Assembly: GCF_028823535.1 (NCBI RefSeq)
Contig: NZ_JAQIYM010000028.1
Coordinates: forward strand, 1 to 33,029
DNA: 33,029 nt
DNA from: Pseudomonas serbica
GTDB taxonomy: Bacteria > Pseudomonadota > Gammaproteobacteria > Pseudomonadales > Pseudomonadaceae
Direction: 5' to 3'
In this document: positions 1 through 6,719 of the stretch, one piece after another
Layout: every line of letters starts with the position of its first letter
Numbering within the stretch: position 1 is the first letter of the stretch
The notes under the pieces: model-generated
Seen by the model: only the letters and a program-made list of their open reading frames with translations
Databases searched by the model: none
What the model was told of the DNA's origin: nothing
Position numbers and translations under genes: made by a program

Positions 1-18
1 AGCTCGCTCCTACAGGGG
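1..18. repeat. REP-type repeat fragment at window edge
   Basis: The sequence GCTCGCTCCTACAGGGG matches the right end of the element at 21421-21550 (GCTCGCTCCTACAGG). It lies just downstream of the TonB receptor stop codon, a usual place for REP sequences in Pseudomonas. Only one arm is inside the window. Confidence 0.5.
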
Positions 19-35
19 ATGGCGTGAACCCGGTG

Positions 36-2477
36 TCAGAACTCCGGTGTGTATTTCACACTGAACATCAGGTTGCGCGGCTCGCCGAAATTGTTGTTGC
101 CGTCGAGCTGGTTGTATCCCGCCGTGTAGTAGTGCTTGTCGAACAGGTTGTTGGCGTTCAGAGCCAGGCCGATCTCCTTTGTAAGCTGGTAGCCGGCGCG
201 GGCGCTCCAGACGGTGTAACCCGGTACGTCGAAGGTGTGTTCATAGCCCAGGGTATGGCTTTGGGTGGTGAAGCCCAGGCCGGTGCTGACTCGGTTCCAG
301 TCGCCGCTGAACTGGTAATCGCTCCACACCCGCAGCATGTGCTTGGGCGTCCAGGTGCTGAAGACCTTGCCTTCGTTGGCCGGGTCATCGAGGTACTTGG
401 TGGTGTTGTAGGTGTAGCCGGCAAACAGCTGCAGGCCGGTGAGCACCTCACCGCTGATTTCCGCGTCGAGCCCCTGGCTGCGCACTTTGCCCGCGGCAAT
501 CGAGCAGTACCAACCATCGCAGGCGAAGCCCGACGCCAGGTCGTTGAGTGCACGGTTCTCCTGGTCGTAACGGAATAGCGCCAGGGAGGTGTTGACCCGC
601 CCATCCAGCAGCTCGCCCTTGAGGCCGACTTCGTAGTTACTGCCGATCACCGGCTTGAGCATCTTGCCGCTGGCGTCGCGCAGGGCCTGGGGTTCGAACA
701 CGTCGGTGTAGCTGGCATACACCGCCCATTCGCGGTTCAGGTCATAGATGATGCCGGCGTAGGGCGTGACCTCTCCGGTTTCGTTGGCGGTGCTTTCCGG
801 GGCGGCGGTCACCACGTCGCTGAAGGCGAGCTGGCTCCACGACTTGTAGCTGTAGTCGTACCAGCTGACCCGCGAGCCGAGCACCAGGGTCAATGGGTCG
901 ATCGGCTTGACCCGCCAGCTGCCGTACAGGCCTTTTTGCCGAATGTCGTATTTGCTCGGCGTTGCCCGGCCGCCGGGGGTATTGAGTATCCCGTCGTAGC
1001 TGATTTCCGGGCGGTCGTGGTCGATGCCGAAGATGGTGTCGGTGCTGTCGTTGAAGGTTCGGGCGAACTTGTCGTCCGATGTGTACTTGGAGTAGTTACC
1101 GCCGATCATGACTTCGTGCTGCATGGACAACGCGTCGAAGTGGCCGATGAGGTTCATGTCCAGGCCGAGCTTGGTGGCGTCGAAATCGGTCACGAAATCG
1201 GCGTATTGCACGCCGCTGCCGTCGGCTTCCAGGCCATCGCCGCTGCTTTGCAGCCGCTGGTTTTTCGCCTTGTTGCTTTCCGTCATGCGCACGGCGCCGA
1301 CCTTGAAGGCCCAGTCGTCGTTGAAGTGGTGCTCAAGATCGGTGTAGACGGTGGTGACATCGATGTCCGAATGGTTCCAGCGCGCGCCGGTATAGGTGGA
1401 ACGCGACACATCGAGGGGGCTACCGTCGGAATATCGCGGCAAGCCGCGGATCATCGGGCGCGACTCGGCATCGGAGTAGCTGACTGCCAGGCCCAGGGTG
1501 GTGTCCTCGCGCAGGTCGAAGTCCAGCGAACCGTACAGCGAGTGGGTCTTGCTCCATTCGTAGTCGACGAACGAATCGCTCTGGTCTTCATCGGCGACGA
1601 AACGCCCGCGTACGGTGCCGGTCTGGTTCAGCGGCCCGCCGGCGTCCAGCTGCAGTCCGTAGTGATCCCAGGAGCCAGCCTTGGCGGTGACGGTTACGGT
1701 CGGGGCGTACTGGCCGCGCTTGCGCACCAGGTTGATCGCGCCGCCGGGGCTGCCGGTGCCCTGCAGCAGGCCGGAGGCGCCGCGCAGCACTTCCATGCGA
1801 TCGAAGAAGATCAGGTCCTGGGTGGCCCAATTACCCAACGCGTAGGTATTGCGCGGGATCGGTACGCCGTCGTATTGCCAGTCATCGATCTGGAAACCGC
1901 GAGAGGTCAGGATCATGCCCTTGCCCACGCCCTGGACGCCGACCAGGCCAGTGGTCTTGTTGGCGGCGTCCTTGAGGTCGGTGAGGTCCTGGTCGTCCAT
2001 CTGTTTGCGGGTCATGACGGTGACCGACTGCGGGATTTCCTTGAGGGTGTGGGTGCCCTTGCCGATGGTCACGGCACGCGCGGCGTAGGAGCCGGAGCCT
2101 TCGGTGGTGGCGTCGGCGCTGTTTTCGATGATGTTTGTCGCACCCAATTGCAGCGTAGCGCTGTTCGTGGCGGCGGGCTCCACGCTGAAGTTGCCTTGGG
2201 CGGTCACCCGCAGTTGCAGGTCGCTGCCCGCCAACGCCCGCTGCATTGCTTCTTCAGCGGACATCTGGCCCTTCACCGCGGGAGCTTGCTTGCCCTGCAC
2301 GAGCGCAGGCTCCAGCGAGATGATCTGTCCGCTCTGGCTGGCAATGGCATTGAGGGAGCTGGCGAGCGGGCCGGCGGGCAGATTGAAGGGCAGGGTTTGC
2401 GCCTGTGCCAGGCCAGGGCCTGCCAGGGTGGCCAGGGCAGCGGCGACGGAAAGCGAGTGGGACCACGGGTTGAACAC
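36..2477 (-). CDS. TonB-dependent siderophore receptor with N-terminal signalling (STN) domain
   Basis: An 813-residue outer-membrane transducer that imports a ferric siderophore using TonB energy and signals its presence to the FecR/sigma pair upstream. Residues 1 to about 26 are a signal peptide ending in AQA. Residues about 28-100 form the STN domain (LPAGPLASSLNAIASQSG). The plug follows (KEIPQSVTVMTRKQM, then MEVLRGASGLLQGTGSPGG), and then a long beta-barrel ending in phenylalanine (KYTPEF), typical of outer-membrane proteins. The start is GTG at 2477, six bases after AGGAG. The Shine-Dalgarno lies in a hairpin (separate entry). The family is FpvA/FoxA/FhuE-like. The ligand, a pyoverdine or hydroxamate siderophore, cannot be decided from sequence. 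Transcription is expected from the ECF sigma factor encoded at 3542-4048. Confidence 0.95.
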   Translation of the reverse strand: MFNPWSHSLSVAAALATLAGPGLAQAQTLPFNLPAGPLASSLNAIASQSGQIISLEPALVQGKQAPAVKGQMSAEEAMQRALAGSDLQLRVTAQGNFSVEPAATNSATLQLGATNIIENSADATTEGSGSYAARAVTIGKGTHTLKEIPQSVTVMTRKQMDDQDLTDLKDAANKTTGLVGVQGVGKGMILTSRGFQIDDWQYDGVPIPRNTYALGNWATQDLIFFDRMEVLRGASGLLQGTGSPGGAINLVRKRGQYAPTVTVTAKAGSWDHYGLQLDAGGPLNQTGTVRGRFVADEDQSDSFVDYEWSKTHSLYGSLDFDLREDTTLGLAVSYSDAESRPMIRGLPRYSDGSPLDVSRSTYTGARWNHSDIDVTTVYTDLEHHFNDDWAFKVGAVRMTESNKAKNQRLQSSGDGLEADGSGVQYADFVTDFDATKLGLDMNLIGHFDALSMQHEVMIGGNYSKYTSDDKFARTFNDSTDTIFGIDHDRPEISYDGILNTPGGRATPSKYDIRQKGLYGSWRVKPIDPLTLVLGSRVSWYDYSYKSWSQLAFSDVVTAAPESTANETGEVTPYAGIIYDLNREWAVYASYTDVFEPQALRDASGKMLKPVIGSNYEVGLKGELLDGRVNTSLALFRYDQENRALNDLASGFACDGWYCSIAAGKVRSQGLDAEISGEVLTGLQLFAGYTYNTTKYLDDPANEGKVFSTWTPKHMLRVWSDYQFSGDWNRVSTGLGFTTQSHTLGYEHTFDVPGYTVWSARAGYQLTKEIGLALNANNLFDKHYYTAGYNQLDGNNNFGEPRNLMFSVKYTPEF

Positions 2478-2482
2478 AGCAT

Positions 2483-2509
2483 TCTCCTGATGGTGTAAGT
2501 GTCAGGAGA
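2483..2509 (-). promoter_or_regulatory. Hairpin enclosing the receptor's Shine-Dalgarno
   Basis: On the minus strand TCTCCTGA (2509-2502) is the exact complement of TCAGGAGA (2490-2483), with an 11-base loop between them. The second arm contains the AGGAG ribosome-binding site of the receptor gene, six bases before its GTG start. The pairing could lower or regulate translation. The structure is seen directly; a regulatory role is inferred. Confidence 0.5.
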
Positions 2510-2564
2510 TAGGTGGGATGAGAAATGAAAACCGGACACGAATAAGAGTGATTTGCAAAAAAAA

Positions 2565-3545
2565 TTATTCTTTGACCGGTTTTGCGCGAATCAACGTCAG
2601 CCACGGACTGTAGTGATCGACCCGGATCGGCAGGGTTTCCGCCAGCGCGGCGAAAGTGCGCGCGGGGTCGTTGAGCGGGAACACGCCCTGGACCCGCAAG
2701 TCGCGAACTTCAGGGGCCAGGCGAACAAAACCGCGAGTGTAGGGGCGCAGCGCAGCCACGACGTTTTCCAGGGGCTCGTCCAGCACATTGAGGCGCCCGC
2801 CGAGCCAGTCGGCGCGATGTCGCTGATCGCCAGCGACCGGTTCGATGCGCCGCGCGTAGAGCAGGGCGGACTCGCCCTCCTGCAAGTCTCGCCGGGTACC
2901 ATCGAAGAGACTGGCCTGGACTGAATGCTCCAGCACCACCACACGACTGGCGTCCTGCTCCTGGGCGACGAGGAAACGTGTACCCAATGCCCGGACTTCA
3001 CCCTGGGCGGTACGCACGCGCAACGGACGGTGCGGATCGGGCGCGACCCGAATCACCAGTTCGCCGTGGCGCAGGATGACCAGCCTTTGCTGGCCGTCGA
3101 ATTGCAGGTCCACCGCGCTGTCGGCGTTGAGGCTCAGGCGGCTGCCGTCGGCCAGGTTGAAATCCTCGCGCTGCCCCCGTCCGGTGGACAGGTCGGCGAA
3201 TAGGCTGTCGCCCAGCGGGCTGCGCGCACCCAGCCACAAGCCGCCACCGAGCAGGCCAAGACCTGCGATCACCCGCAGGGCATCACGCCGCGATGCCTGC
3301 GGTTGCAAGAGCACCTGGCGGGCATGCTCGGTGTGCCCCGGCAAGCGTCGATCGAGGGCGCGCAGGGTGTTGAAGGAACCGCCCAGGCGCTCCTGCAATC
3401 TGGCCCAGGCCTGGGCGTGCGCAGGGTCCTTGGTCAGCCAGGCGTCGAAACGTTCCTGCAAGGCGGGCGTGGGGGGAGCGGCGCACAGGCGCACCATCCA
3501 GTCGATGGCCTGCTCGCTGACAGGCTCCAGGCGCTCTTTTTTCAT
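2565..3545 (-). CDS. FecR-family anti-sigma factor / sigma regulator
   Basis: A 326-residue inner-membrane regulator that relays the signal from the receptor's STN domain to the ECF sigma factor. The N-terminal cytoplasmic part (EQAIDWMVRLC, then FDAWLTKDPAHAQAWARL) is the DUF4880-type sigma-binding region. A single transmembrane helix follows near residues 90-108 (IAGLGLLGGGLWLGA), then the periplasmic FecR domain (RGQREDFNLADGSRLSLNADS) and a C-terminal STN-like region. The ATG at 3545 overlaps the sigma gene stop by four bases (ATGA), so the two are translationally coupled. A longer open frame runs upstream of this ATG but reads through the sigma gene and is not real. Confidence 0.93.
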   Translation of the reverse strand: MKKERLEPVSEQAIDWMVRLCAAPPTPALQERFDAWLTKDPAHAQAWARLQERLGGSFNTLRALDRRLPGHTEHARQVLLQPQASRRDALRVIAGLGLLGGGLWLGARSPLGDSLFADLSTGRGQREDFNLADGSRLSLNADSAVDLQFDGQQRLVILRHGELVIRVAPDPHRPLRVRTAQGEVRALGTRFLVAQEQDASRVVVLEHSVQASLFDGTRRDLQEGESALLYARRIEPVAGDQRHRADWLGGRLNVLDEPLENVVAALRPYTRGFVRLAPEVRDLRVQGVFPLNDPARTFAALAETLPIRVDHYSPWLTLIRAKPVKE

Positions 3546-4048
3546 ACGCCCATCTCGCTCAGGTAGCACTGGCGCAACGCCTGTTTCATATAGCGGCTGA
3601 CCGTGCGCTCCGCCAGCCCCAGCTTGTGGGCGATGGCCACATAACTCATGCCGTCCAGCTGGCTGTAGAGGAAGGTGGCCTTGACCACCGTCGGCAGGCC
3701 GTCCAGCGCCTGGTCGATGGCGACCAGCGCTTCGATCAGCTGTAGCTGTTCTTCGGGGGACGGCGCGAGCATTTCGGGCAGCAGCGACAGACGCTCGAGA
3801 TAAGCCAACTCCAGCTTGCGCCGGCGATGCCGATCGAACATAAGCCGGCGGGCAATGGTCGAGAGGTAGGCGCGGGGCTGTTCGATGCTGTCGGGATCGA
3901 CCCGGGCCGCCAGCATCTGGCAAAACGTATCGGCGGCAGTGTCCTCGGCATCCGCATGGTTGCGCAGCCGTCGCTGGATATGCTGCAGCAGCCAACGGTG
4001 ATGGTCGCTGAAAAAGTAGCTCAGCTTGCTGGTCGAAGAAGGTTGCAC
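3542..4048 (-). CDS. ECF sigma factor, FecI family
   Basis: A 168-residue extracytoplasmic-function sigma factor that directs RNA polymerase to the siderophore receptor gene. Region 2 spans about residues 10-80 (DAEDTAADTFCQML, then RAYLSTIARRLMFDRHRRRK). Region 4 spans about 115-165, with a helix-turn-helix at YVAIAHKLGLAERTVSRYMKQAL. The start is GTG at 4048; its ribosome-binding site is weak (TGGAA), so a slightly different start is possible. A Fur-box-like site lies 23 bases upstream, implying iron-repressed expression. It heads a sigma, fecR, receptor unit all on the minus strand. Confidence 0.93.
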   Translation of the reverse strand: MQPSSTSKLSYFFSDHHRWLLQHIQRRLRNHADAEDTAADTFCQMLAARVDPDSIEQPRAYLSTIARRLMFDRHRRRKLELAYLERLSLLPEMLAPSPEEQLQLIEALVAIDQALDGLPTVVKATFLYSQLDGMSYVAIAHKLGLAERTVSRYMKQALRQCYLSEMGV

Positions 4049-4070
4049 CGGTGGTTTTTCCAGATGTTAG

Positions 4071-4088
4071 TGTGAATCGTTCTCAATA
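4071..4088 (-). promoter_or_regulatory. Putative Fur box upstream of the FecI-type sigma gene
   Basis: On the minus strand the site reads TATTGAGAACGATTCACA. Its core TGAGAAC-G-ATTCACA is close to the 7-1-7 Fur consensus TGATAAT-n-ATTATCA and to the TGAGAATnATTCTCA form often seen in pseudomonads. It sits directly upstream of the sigma gene, where Fur-Fe(II) would repress it in iron-rich conditions. Assignment is by pattern and position. Confidence 0.65.
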
Positions 4089-4157
4089 CTACCTTTGAGC
4101 GACGAGCCATCGCAATCGGGACTTTTCCAGGCAACCTCGGTTTTACCGCTTCAGCGA

Positions 4158-4616
4158 TTATTTATCGGCATGGGTGGTGCGGATCAGATTGTTACGCAAC
4201 GCCACGATCGCCTGCTGCATCTGTACGAAATCCTCGGGATCGAGGCCGGTTTTCGGAAAGCCGTCTTCGGTCAGTTCAGTGCGCAGCTGGCGACCGGCGT
4301 CGGTCAGGCTGATGCGCACCTGGCGTTCGTCTTCCGGGTCGCGCTGACGTTTCAGGTAACCCATCGCCTCGAGCTTTTTCAGGATCGGGGTGAGGGTGTT
4401 GGATTCGAGGAACAGCTTTTCCCCCAGGCTGCCGACGGTCTGGTTGTCCTGCTCCCACAACACAACCAGGGTGATGTACTGCGTGTAGGTCAGGCCGAGC
4501 CGTTCGAGCATCGGCTTGTAGGCCTTGCCGAAAGCGAGGTTAGTGGAATAGACCGCAAAACACAGGAAGTCGGAGAGCTTGAGATCCAGGGCGGACGTCT
4601 TGGCGGTGCTTTTCAT
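4158..4616 (-). CDS. ohrR: OhrR, organic-peroxide-sensing MarR-family repressor
   Basis: A 152-residue winged-helix repressor. The family marker DFLCFAVYST carries the peroxide-sensing cysteine at residue 19, followed by LGLTYTQYITLVVLWE. The recognition region is SNTLTPILKKLEAMGYLKR and the wing DPEDERQVRISLT. Cys19 is the only cysteine in the protein, so it should work as a 1-Cys OhrR that needs a small thiol for full inactivation, unlike the two-cysteine Xanthomonas type. The start at 4616 has GGAG just upstream; the longer open frame upstream lacks support. It lies downstream of two ohr genes, and its own promoter carries the same palindrome as theirs, implying autoregulation. Confidence 0.93.
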   Translation of the reverse strand: MKSTAKTSALDLKLSDFLCFAVYSTNLAFGKAYKPMLERLGLTYTQYITLVVLWEQDNQTVGSLGEKLFLESNTLTPILKKLEAMGYLKRQRDPEDERQVRISLTDAGRQLRTELTEDGFPKTGLDPEDFVQMQQAIVALRNNLIRTTHADK

Positions 4617-4656
4617 GGAGGTTCTCTCTGGGCGGGCTGCAAGACTGCAACTGTAC

Positions 4657-4668
4657 ATCGTATGCGAT
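4657..4668. promoter_or_regulatory. Putative OhrR operator upstream of ohrR
   Basis: ATCGTATGCGAT is a 12-base near-palindrome, one symmetric base pair off the perfect ATCGCATGCGAT found upstream of the first ohr gene. It ends 40 bases before the ohrR start. Only three such sites were noticed in the window, each upstream of an ohr or ohrR gene. Confidence 0.65.
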
Positions 4669-4716
4669 GGTGTCGGAATAGCTCTAACCCAGCGAGCGCC
4701 TGACCCATAACGGCCG

Positions 4717-4756
4717 ACGGCCGGTTCCCCCGTGAGATCCCGGGGGAACCGGCCGT
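4717..4756 (-). terminator. Strong hairpin after ohr (15-bp stem)
   Basis: A perfect 15-base inverted repeat, ACGGCCGGTTCCCCC at 4717-4731 and its complement at 4742-4756, with a 10-base loop. It begins 8 bases after the stop of the ohr gene at 4765. There is no U-tract on the minus strand, so it may be an attenuator or an mRNA-stabilising hairpin rather than an intrinsic terminator. Confidence 0.55.
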
Positions 4757-4764
4757 ACCGCGCG

Positions 4765-5217
4765 TCAAGCGGTCTGGACGTTGATGGTGACGTCAATGTT
4801 GCCGCGGGTTGCCTTGGAGTAGGGGCAGATCGCATCCGCGTTGTGTGCCAGCTCGGTCGCGACTTCGTGTGACAGGCCCGGCACCCTCAGGGTCAGTCGA
4901 GCCTGTAGGAAGTAGGCTGCACCGGCCTGGCCCAGATCGACTTCGATGTCCACGGCCGTATCGGCGGGCAAGGTCACCTTTGCCTGTTGGGCGGCCAGGC
5001 CTACCGCTGCGATGTAGCAGGCCGACCACGCCCCGGCGAACAGTTGCTCGGCTTTCGGGTGCGGTTGCACCCCGGTAAACACGTGTGCCGGTGCAGCGCT
5101 GCCGGGCGACGACAGTTCGATGTCGAGGTTTCCGTTATGGCCGCGCGAGGTGGTGCCGGCGCTGCTCAGGGTGGTGTGGGTCTTGCCGGTGGCCAGGACT
5201 TTTTCGATCTTGCTCAT
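4765..5217 (-). CDS. ohr: Organic hydroperoxide resistance protein Ohr (copy 1)
   Basis: A 150-residue OsmC/Ohr-family thiol peroxidase that reduces organic hydroperoxides in the cytoplasm, using lipoylated proteins as reductant in the characterised family members. The catalytic cysteines are Cys67 (AWSACYIA) and Cys131 (ICPYSKAT). Partner residues Arg25 (TTSRGHNG) and Glu57 (KAEQLF) are present. It is about 82% identical (27 differences in 150) to the neighbouring copy at 5280-5732, so the pair is a tandem duplication. A perfect OhrR-like palindrome lies 45 bases upstream of the ATG. Confidence 0.95.
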   Translation of the reverse strand: MSKIEKVLATGKTHTTLSSAGTTSRGHNGNLDIELSSPGSAAPAHVFTGVQPHPKAEQLFAGAWSACYIAAVGLAAQQAKVTLPADTAVDIEVDLGQAGAAYFLQARLTLRVPGLSHEVATELAHNADAICPYSKATRGNIDVTINVQTA

Positions 5218-5262
5218 GATGATTTCCTCAGGTTTTCAAGTATGTTATTCGTGTGCGATCGC

Positions 5263-5274
5263 ATCGCATGCGAT
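5263..5274. promoter_or_regulatory. Putative OhrR operator upstream of ohr copy 1
   Basis: ATCGCATGCGAT is a perfect 12-base palindrome 45 bases upstream of the start of the ohr gene at 5217. On the minus strand it is followed after five bases by CGCACACGA, a stretch also found after the matching site of ohr copy 2. The promoter arrangement was therefore duplicated along with the gene. Confidence 0.7.
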
Positions 5275-5279
5275 ATTAA

Positions 5280-5732
5280 TTAAGCCGTAATAACGTTAAG
5301 GGCAACGTCGATATTGCCGCGTGTTGCCTTGGAGTAGGGGCAGATGGAATCGGCGATGTGCGCCAGTTCCGTCGCAATGTCCTGTGCCAGCCCCGGCACG
5401 CGCAGGGTCAGTCGGGCCTGAAGGAAATAGGCCGGCCCAGTCTGGCCCAGGTCCACTTCGATGTCGACGGCCATGTCCGCCGGCAGAGCGATGTTGCGCT
5501 CGGCGGCCACCAGGCCGACGGCAGCGGTGTAGCAGGCCGACCAGGCCCCGGCGAACAGTTGCTCGGCTTTCGGGTGCGGCTGGGTGGCGGCGAACACATG
5601 GGCTGGCTGGGCAGAACCTGGGGTCGACAGTTCGATGTCGAGAGTGCCGTTATGACCGCGCGAGGTGGTGCCTGCGCTGTTCAGGGTGGTGTGGGTCTTG
5701 CCGGTGGCCAGGACTTTTTCGATCTTGCTCAT
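5280..5732 (-). CDS. ohr: Organic hydroperoxide resistance protein Ohr (copy 2)
   Basis: A 150-residue Ohr peroxidase, the upstream member of the tandem pair. Catalytic Cys67 (AWSACYTA) and Cys131 (ICPYSKAT), Arg25 and Glu57 are all conserved, so both copies should be active. Differences from copy 1 cluster at residues 75-82 and 116-119. The ATG at 5732 is chosen by alignment with copy 1 (both begin MSKIEKVLATGKTHTT) and because the upstream frame extension runs through the promoter and operator. It has its own OhrR-like site 54 bases upstream, so it can be transcribed separately. Its stop is 62 bases from the start of copy 1. Confidence 0.95.
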   Translation of the reverse strand: MSKIEKVLATGKTHTTLNSAGTTSRGHNGTLDIELSTPGSAQPAHVFAATQPHPKAEQLFAGAWSACYTAAVGLVAAERNIALPADMAVDIEVDLGQTGPAYFLQARLTLRVPGLAQDIATELAHIADSICPYSKATRGNIDVALNVITA

Positions 5733-5786
5733 GGGGGAATCCTCAAGGGGTGCGGTCAGGTTCGATTTAGTGTCGTGTGCGTTTAT

Positions 5787-5798
5787 ATCGCATCCGAT
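5787..5798. promoter_or_regulatory. Putative OhrR operator upstream of ohr copy 2
   Basis: ATCGCATCCGAT differs from the perfect palindrome upstream of copy 1 by a single base. It lies 54 bases before the start of the second ohr gene and is followed on the minus strand by the shared CGCACACGA stretch. Confidence 0.65.
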
Positions 5799-5884
5799 GT
5801 AAGTGATAGTCCTCCAGAAGCCGATTGACGTCAAGGGGTATTTCCGTGCCCGGACGACGAACGGTCAGTTTCAATTCACGTTCA

Positions 5885-5921
5885 ATAAAAAAAGCCCCGG
5901 GCTGTTGAGGCCCGGGGCTTT
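5885..5921 (-). terminator. Rho-independent terminator of the lipoprotein gene
   Basis: AAAGCCCCGGGC and its exact complement form a 12-bp stem with a 7-base loop. Read on the minus strand the hairpin is followed by a run of seven T residues. It lies about 40 bases after the stop of the lipoprotein gene at 5964 and separates that gene from the ohr block. Confidence 0.88.
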
Positions 5922-5963
5922 GCAGTGACGCTTGGCCACCGATTCTCGGCGGCAGGGTGGTGG

Positions 5964-6419
5964 TCAGCTTTGCGGCACCACCCGGGCTTCATTACCGGTG
6001 CCTTCAATATAGACACTCTGGCCTTTGCTCAGGGCGGCATTGACCGGCTGGGTCACCGACACCAGCACGCCGCTTTTGGTCCGCACGATGATCTGCTGGG
6101 CCTGTTGCGGTTGGTCGTATTTTTTCTTCTCGGCGTAATTGCCGCCCGCCGCACCGGCGAGGGCGCCAGCGACCATTGCCACATCGCGCCCGGTGCCGGA
6201 ACCGATCAGGCTACCGATACCCACGCCCGCGAGTCCGCCAAGAATGGCGCCGACGCCGCTGTCGTGATTGGTCTGCATCTGCGTCATGGTGATTTGTTCG
6301 ATTTTACCTGAGCGGATTTCCATCTCGCCGGCGCCACCGCTTCCAGCGTCGACGGCGGCGCAGGCGCAAAGCACGAGACTTATAAGGGTGATCGTCAGCC
6401 AGGAAGCGGTGTTTTTCAT
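5964..6419 (-). CDS. Glycine-zipper (SlyB/PcP-like) envelope lipoprotein
   Basis: A 151-residue predicted lipoprotein. A short hydrophobic signal ends in LVLCACAAVD; the lipobox-like LCA-C has cysteine at the -2 position, which is unusual. The middle (SGVGAILGGLAGVGIGSLIG, then AMVAGALAGAAGGNYAEKK) is a two-helix glycine-zipper hairpin of the SlyB/17-kDa-antigen type. The C-terminal part (VRTKSGVLVSVTQPVNAALSKG) is the usual small beta domain of this family. The start at 6419 is preceded by GGAG with six bases of spacing; the longer open frame from 6452 is less likely. Members of the family help keep the outer membrane stable, and a specific role here is not shown. Confidence 0.85.
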   Translation of the reverse strand: MKNTASWLTITLISLVLCACAAVDAGSGGAGEMEIRSGKIEQITMTQMQTNHDSGVGAILGGLAGVGIGSLIGSGTGRDVAMVAGALAGAAGGNYAEKKKYDQPQQAQQIIVRTKSGVLVSVTQPVNAALSKGQSVYIEGTGNEARVVPQS

Positions 6420-6719
6420 GTCGAACTCCATCATCCAGGGGAAGCGGTTCATTCAAACGCATCAGCGCACGTTAGACGAAGGAGACTAGCACAGGGCTAC
6501 GGGCCCGCCGCTGGACTGGCAGCGAGCTCAGCGCAGGCACGGAAAATTCCCCTGCAACACCTCAGTTCGAAAATTACCCGATAAGAAAAACCGATACCCC
6601 CGGCATTTGGCGTGGTCGCGGCAGGCTTCTGCATGAGCGGTGCGCAGACCGGTCTTCACCCTGTGGAGCGTGGTCATGGCCGGCGTCGGGTCAGCCAGGC
6701 GGTACTGGCGCAATAATAG
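6420..6719. other. Gene-free stretch before the repeat array
   Basis: About 300 bases between the lipoprotein start and the tandem array. It should hold the lipoprotein promoter. A roughly 50-codon open frame on the minus strand near 6528-6680 has no convincing ribosome-binding site or family resemblance. No RNA gene or terminator was recognised. Confidence 0.4.

Noticed and set aside
936..2498. A 520-codon plus-strand frame opposite the TonB receptor.
   Set aside because: It is the high-GC shadow of the receptor gene and shows no family resemblance; the receptor frame has clear domains.
2510..2564. An ECF-type promoter upstream of the siderophore receptor.
   Set aside because: A CAAAT-like and a CGT-like box can be seen, but their spacing (10 bases) does not fit FecI or PvdS promoters, so no call is made.
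6528..6680. A possible 50-residue minus-strand protein (ending GNFPCLR).
   Set aside because: There is no ribosome-binding site and no known family; the open frame continues from the repeat array. Not enough to call a gene.
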